Part shown: positions 62,574 to 64,000 of the stretch, in pieces | How the letters are laid out: every line of letters begins with the position of its first letter | Position numbering within the stretch: the first letter of the stretch is position 1 | Source: Leifsonia soli | GTDB lineage: Bacteria; Actinomycetota; Actinomycetes; Actinomycetales; Microbacteriaceae | Assembly (NCBI RefSeq): GCF_013408745.1 | Contig: NZ_JACCBJ010000001.1 | Location: 3,224,001 to 3,288,000, forward strand | Direction: 5' to 3' | DNA length: 64,000 nucleotides | Position numbers and translations under genes: made by a program | Notes under the pieces: generated by a model | Database searches by the model: none | What the model was told of the DNA's origin: nothing | The model's input: only the letters and a program-made list of their open reading frames with translations

Positions 62574-63662
62574 TCAGCGGAACATCATCTTCTCGTACAG
62601 GGTGCGTCCCGTGACGTGGTCCGTCAGGTCGTCGAGGGCGATGTCGAGCTCCAGGTCCGCGTTGAAGTCGTAGTACATCGGGTGGTCCCCGGCGTGGAGG
62701 GCCTTGGCGATCCCGTGGCGCGGGGTGTGCATGTCGATCGACTCGATCAGAACCGGATTCGTCGCGGTCATCGTGATGGTCCCGCGCTCCGACGCCCACG
62801 TCCACTCCATGCGCGTCGGATACGTCTGGTGGCCGGGGCCGTCGACGTCTCCGCTGGTGGCGAGCCGCAGGGGCAGCAGGTCGTCCGTGATGACGCGGTC
62901 GGCGGTGGCGAGGTAGAAGGTGGGGATGTTGATCTCCCCGAGACCGAAGAGGCCCTTCGTGGTCATGCGCACGTAGACCACCGTGTAGTCGCCGACGTGG
63001 GCGCGGCCCCAGTACCAGTGGTCGAGGAACGACCCCATGAGGTGGTTGCCCCAGTTGTGGTCGTGGTAGGCGCTGCCCGTGAGCGTGGAGCGCGCGCCAT
63101 CCTGCACGATCGTCGCCGACACCGTGCCGTACGGCACCGGAACGACCCACGCCAGGAAGTGCGTGCGGGCGGAGTCGAAGTAGTTGATCCCGGCACCCGG
63201 ACGCCAGGACGGCGCGGCGCGGTCGATCGTCACGTCGGCGGTGATGCCCTCCGCCTCGATGTGGATGTCGTAGCGGTCGAGGTCGCCGCTGACCGTGTTC
63301 GGACCGATCCGCACATCGCAGCGATCCGGGGAGGCGCTGAACTCGGCCGCGGGGTAGTGCGGCTCGAGGTGCAGCCGGGTGCCGTCGCTGAGCTGCCGGA
63401 TGATGAGCACGCTCGGATCGAGGGGACCGGACGGGTCGGTGTGCGGCTTGTTCGAGAACGTGACGACGAGCGTCGAGCCGTCGTCGAACTGGCAGTCGAA
63501 GTACCACCACTCGAACGTGCTGTCGGCGGTTGCGGCGGCCCGGTAGCCGTCCTCCCAGCCTTCGACGACCGGACCGAGGCCGAGGGCGGCCATGCCCTCT
63601 GCCTGACTGGCGGCCATCTTCTCGCGGACTTCGGGGGTGTCGGGGATGTCGTGCGTCGTCAT
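62574..63662 (-). CDS. CrtC/AttH-like lipocalin-fold protein
   Basis: About 362 residues. F-E-W-W-Y-F-D-C, then Y-H-D-H-N-W-G-N-H and H-W-Y-W-G-R-A are the signature of the AttH/CrtC (carotenoid 1,2-hydratase) group, two tandem lipocalin-like beta-barrels. The family includes hydroxyneurosporene synthase, but no carotenoid gene is beside it here, so the substrate is open. ATG 63662 fits; the extended frame to 63785 runs into non-coding sequence. It lies 65 bases from the small acidic gene. Confidence 0.82.
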   Translation of the reverse strand: MTTHDIPDTPEVREKMAASQAEGMAALGLGPVVEGWEDGYRAAATADSTFEWWYFDCQFDDGSTLVVTFSNKPHTDPSGPLDPSVLIIRQLSDGTRLHLEPHYPAAEFSASPDRCDVRIGPNTVSGDLDRYDIHIEAEGITADVTIDRAAPSWRPGAGINYFDSARTHFLAWVVPVPYGTVSATIVQDGARSTLTGSAYHDHNWGNHLMGSFLDHWYWGRAHVGDYTVVYVRMTTKGLFGLGEINIPTFYLATADRVITDDLLPLRLATSGDVDGPGHQTYPTRMEWTWASERGTITMTATNPVLIESIDMHTPRHGIAKALHAGDHPMYYDFNADLELDIALDDLTDHVTGRTLYEKMMFR

Positions 63663-64000
63663 GCAGCCAGGCTGGCGGACCGCGCTCGGCCGGGCAATAA
63701 CCGCATGCGGGGGGCGCGAATGGGCGGCCCGAGCCGTTCCATGCCTGTGCGCGAAGCGAGTCCACTCGCAACGAATCTCCGCCACAAGCGCTCTGCACCT
63801 CTGTCACACCTGCGCGTTCGCCGAGCGCGCAGCGCTTCAACGCCGCCGGATTCCGCGTCTGGAGGCAAAGCAAAAGCCCCGCTGTTTCGGCGTTTTGCCT
63901 GTTCAGCGGGGCTTTCGTCACTGTCTCAACCAGTGTGCGCCACGAGGTGTCTGGGTTCACGACATAGGTCTCAGTTGATAGGTCCCTGGTGAGTCGGGAC
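63663..64000. other. Right-edge region without a complete gene
   Basis: I see no convincing gene in these 338 bases. A terminator lies at 63872-63915. Beyond it the sequence is less GC-rich (GGTTCACGACAT, GTTGATAGGTCC); it may belong to a gene or mobile element cut by the edge. Frames covering it are shadows. Confidence 0.5.
63872..63915 (-). terminator. Hairpin terminator near the right edge
   Basis: AAAGCCCCGCTG (63873-63884) and CAGCGGGGCTTT (63904-63915) form a perfect 12-pair stem. On the minus strand the stem is followed by TTTTGCTTTG, the better T-tract, so it most likely ends a minus-strand gene lying beyond the right edge. Confidence 0.75.

Noticed and set aside
63659..63868. Minus-strand 69-codon frame upstream of the CrtC/AttH-like gene
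   Set aside because: Arg/Ala-rich composition, no good ribosome site and overlap with the start of the real gene.

Overview
The window looks like a chromosomal segment of a high-GC actinobacterium of the family Microbacteriaceae, with Leifsonia or a close relative as the best guess. The reasons are very high third-position GC, frequent GTG starts, dense 1-4 nt stop/start overlaps, and the family content: CGNR regulators, DUF3072, CsbD, a small M-G-x-L-x-Y-G protein next to MarR genes, GlgX-TreY-TreZ, and LacI-controlled sugar transporters with GH35 and GH1 enzymes. No rRNA, tRNA, CRISPR array or complete insertion sequence was seen. All family names come from reading motifs, not from database searches.

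Layout. 0-10 kb: the 3' part of a lipoate-protein ligase-like gene, an orphan ECF sigma factor, a large ATP-binding LuxR-type regulator, small proteins including a diverged pair, an HtrA-like protease, a sigma factor fused to a zinc-binding motif, hydrophobic segments and a C-terminal LamG-like domain, and a PAP2 phosphatase. 10-15 kb: a TetR gene divergent from an MFS exporter-MarR operon with two overlapping promoters and two inverted repeats, a secreted or anchored protein, and a PHP hydrolase. 15-18.8 kb: an island less GC-rich than its surroundings, with a small exported cysteine-containing protein divergent from a four-gene overlapping operon (lipoprotein, peptidoglycan-binding adaptor, ABC ATPase, FtsX-like permease). 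18.8-24 kb: a RibD/DHFR-like reductase, a short UvrA-like ABC protein and acetyl-CoA synthetase.

24-31.6 kb: a minus-strand glycogen-to-trehalose block (treY, treZ, then a Fic/Doc toxin-antitoxin pair, glgX and a soluble Ser/Thr kinase whose start codon shares one base with the glgX stop). 31.6-38.2 kb: a small DUF7882-like protein, two tandem in-frame MarR paralogues (the second without a canonical start codon), CsbD, a GlxA/AraC-type regulator, a HAD phosphatase, an alpha/beta hydrolase and a GH6 glucanase. 38.3-46.3 kb: an orphan ClpP, a secretory lipase overlapping an IclR regulator, an FAD monooxygenase resembling 3-hydroxybenzoate 4-hydroxylase behind a perfect 9-5-9 palindrome, and a sulfhydrylase/flavin-monooxygenase pair suggestive of sulfur scavenging. 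46.3-56 kb: a CGNR regulator with a DMT exporter, several small proteins, GH1 beta-glucosidase, two short-chain dehydrogenases, a LysE exporter, a GNAT enzyme, a COG4705 membrane protein and a TetR regulator.

56-62.5 kb: a galactoside uptake and hydrolysis locus (GH35 enzyme, sugar-binding lipoprotein, two permeases) divergent from a LacI regulator with two palindromic operators, and with a strong hairpin between the binding-protein gene and the GH35 gene. The right end carries a CrtC/AttH-like protein and a terminator facing a gene outside the window.

The strongest candidates for something new are the exported-peptide/ABC island (15.1-18.7 kb), the sigma-LamG fusion (7.3-9.2 kb), the tandem MarR genes separated by one in-frame stop (32.1-33.2 kb), and a hairpin repeat family with two copies (21.7 and 41.5 kb).
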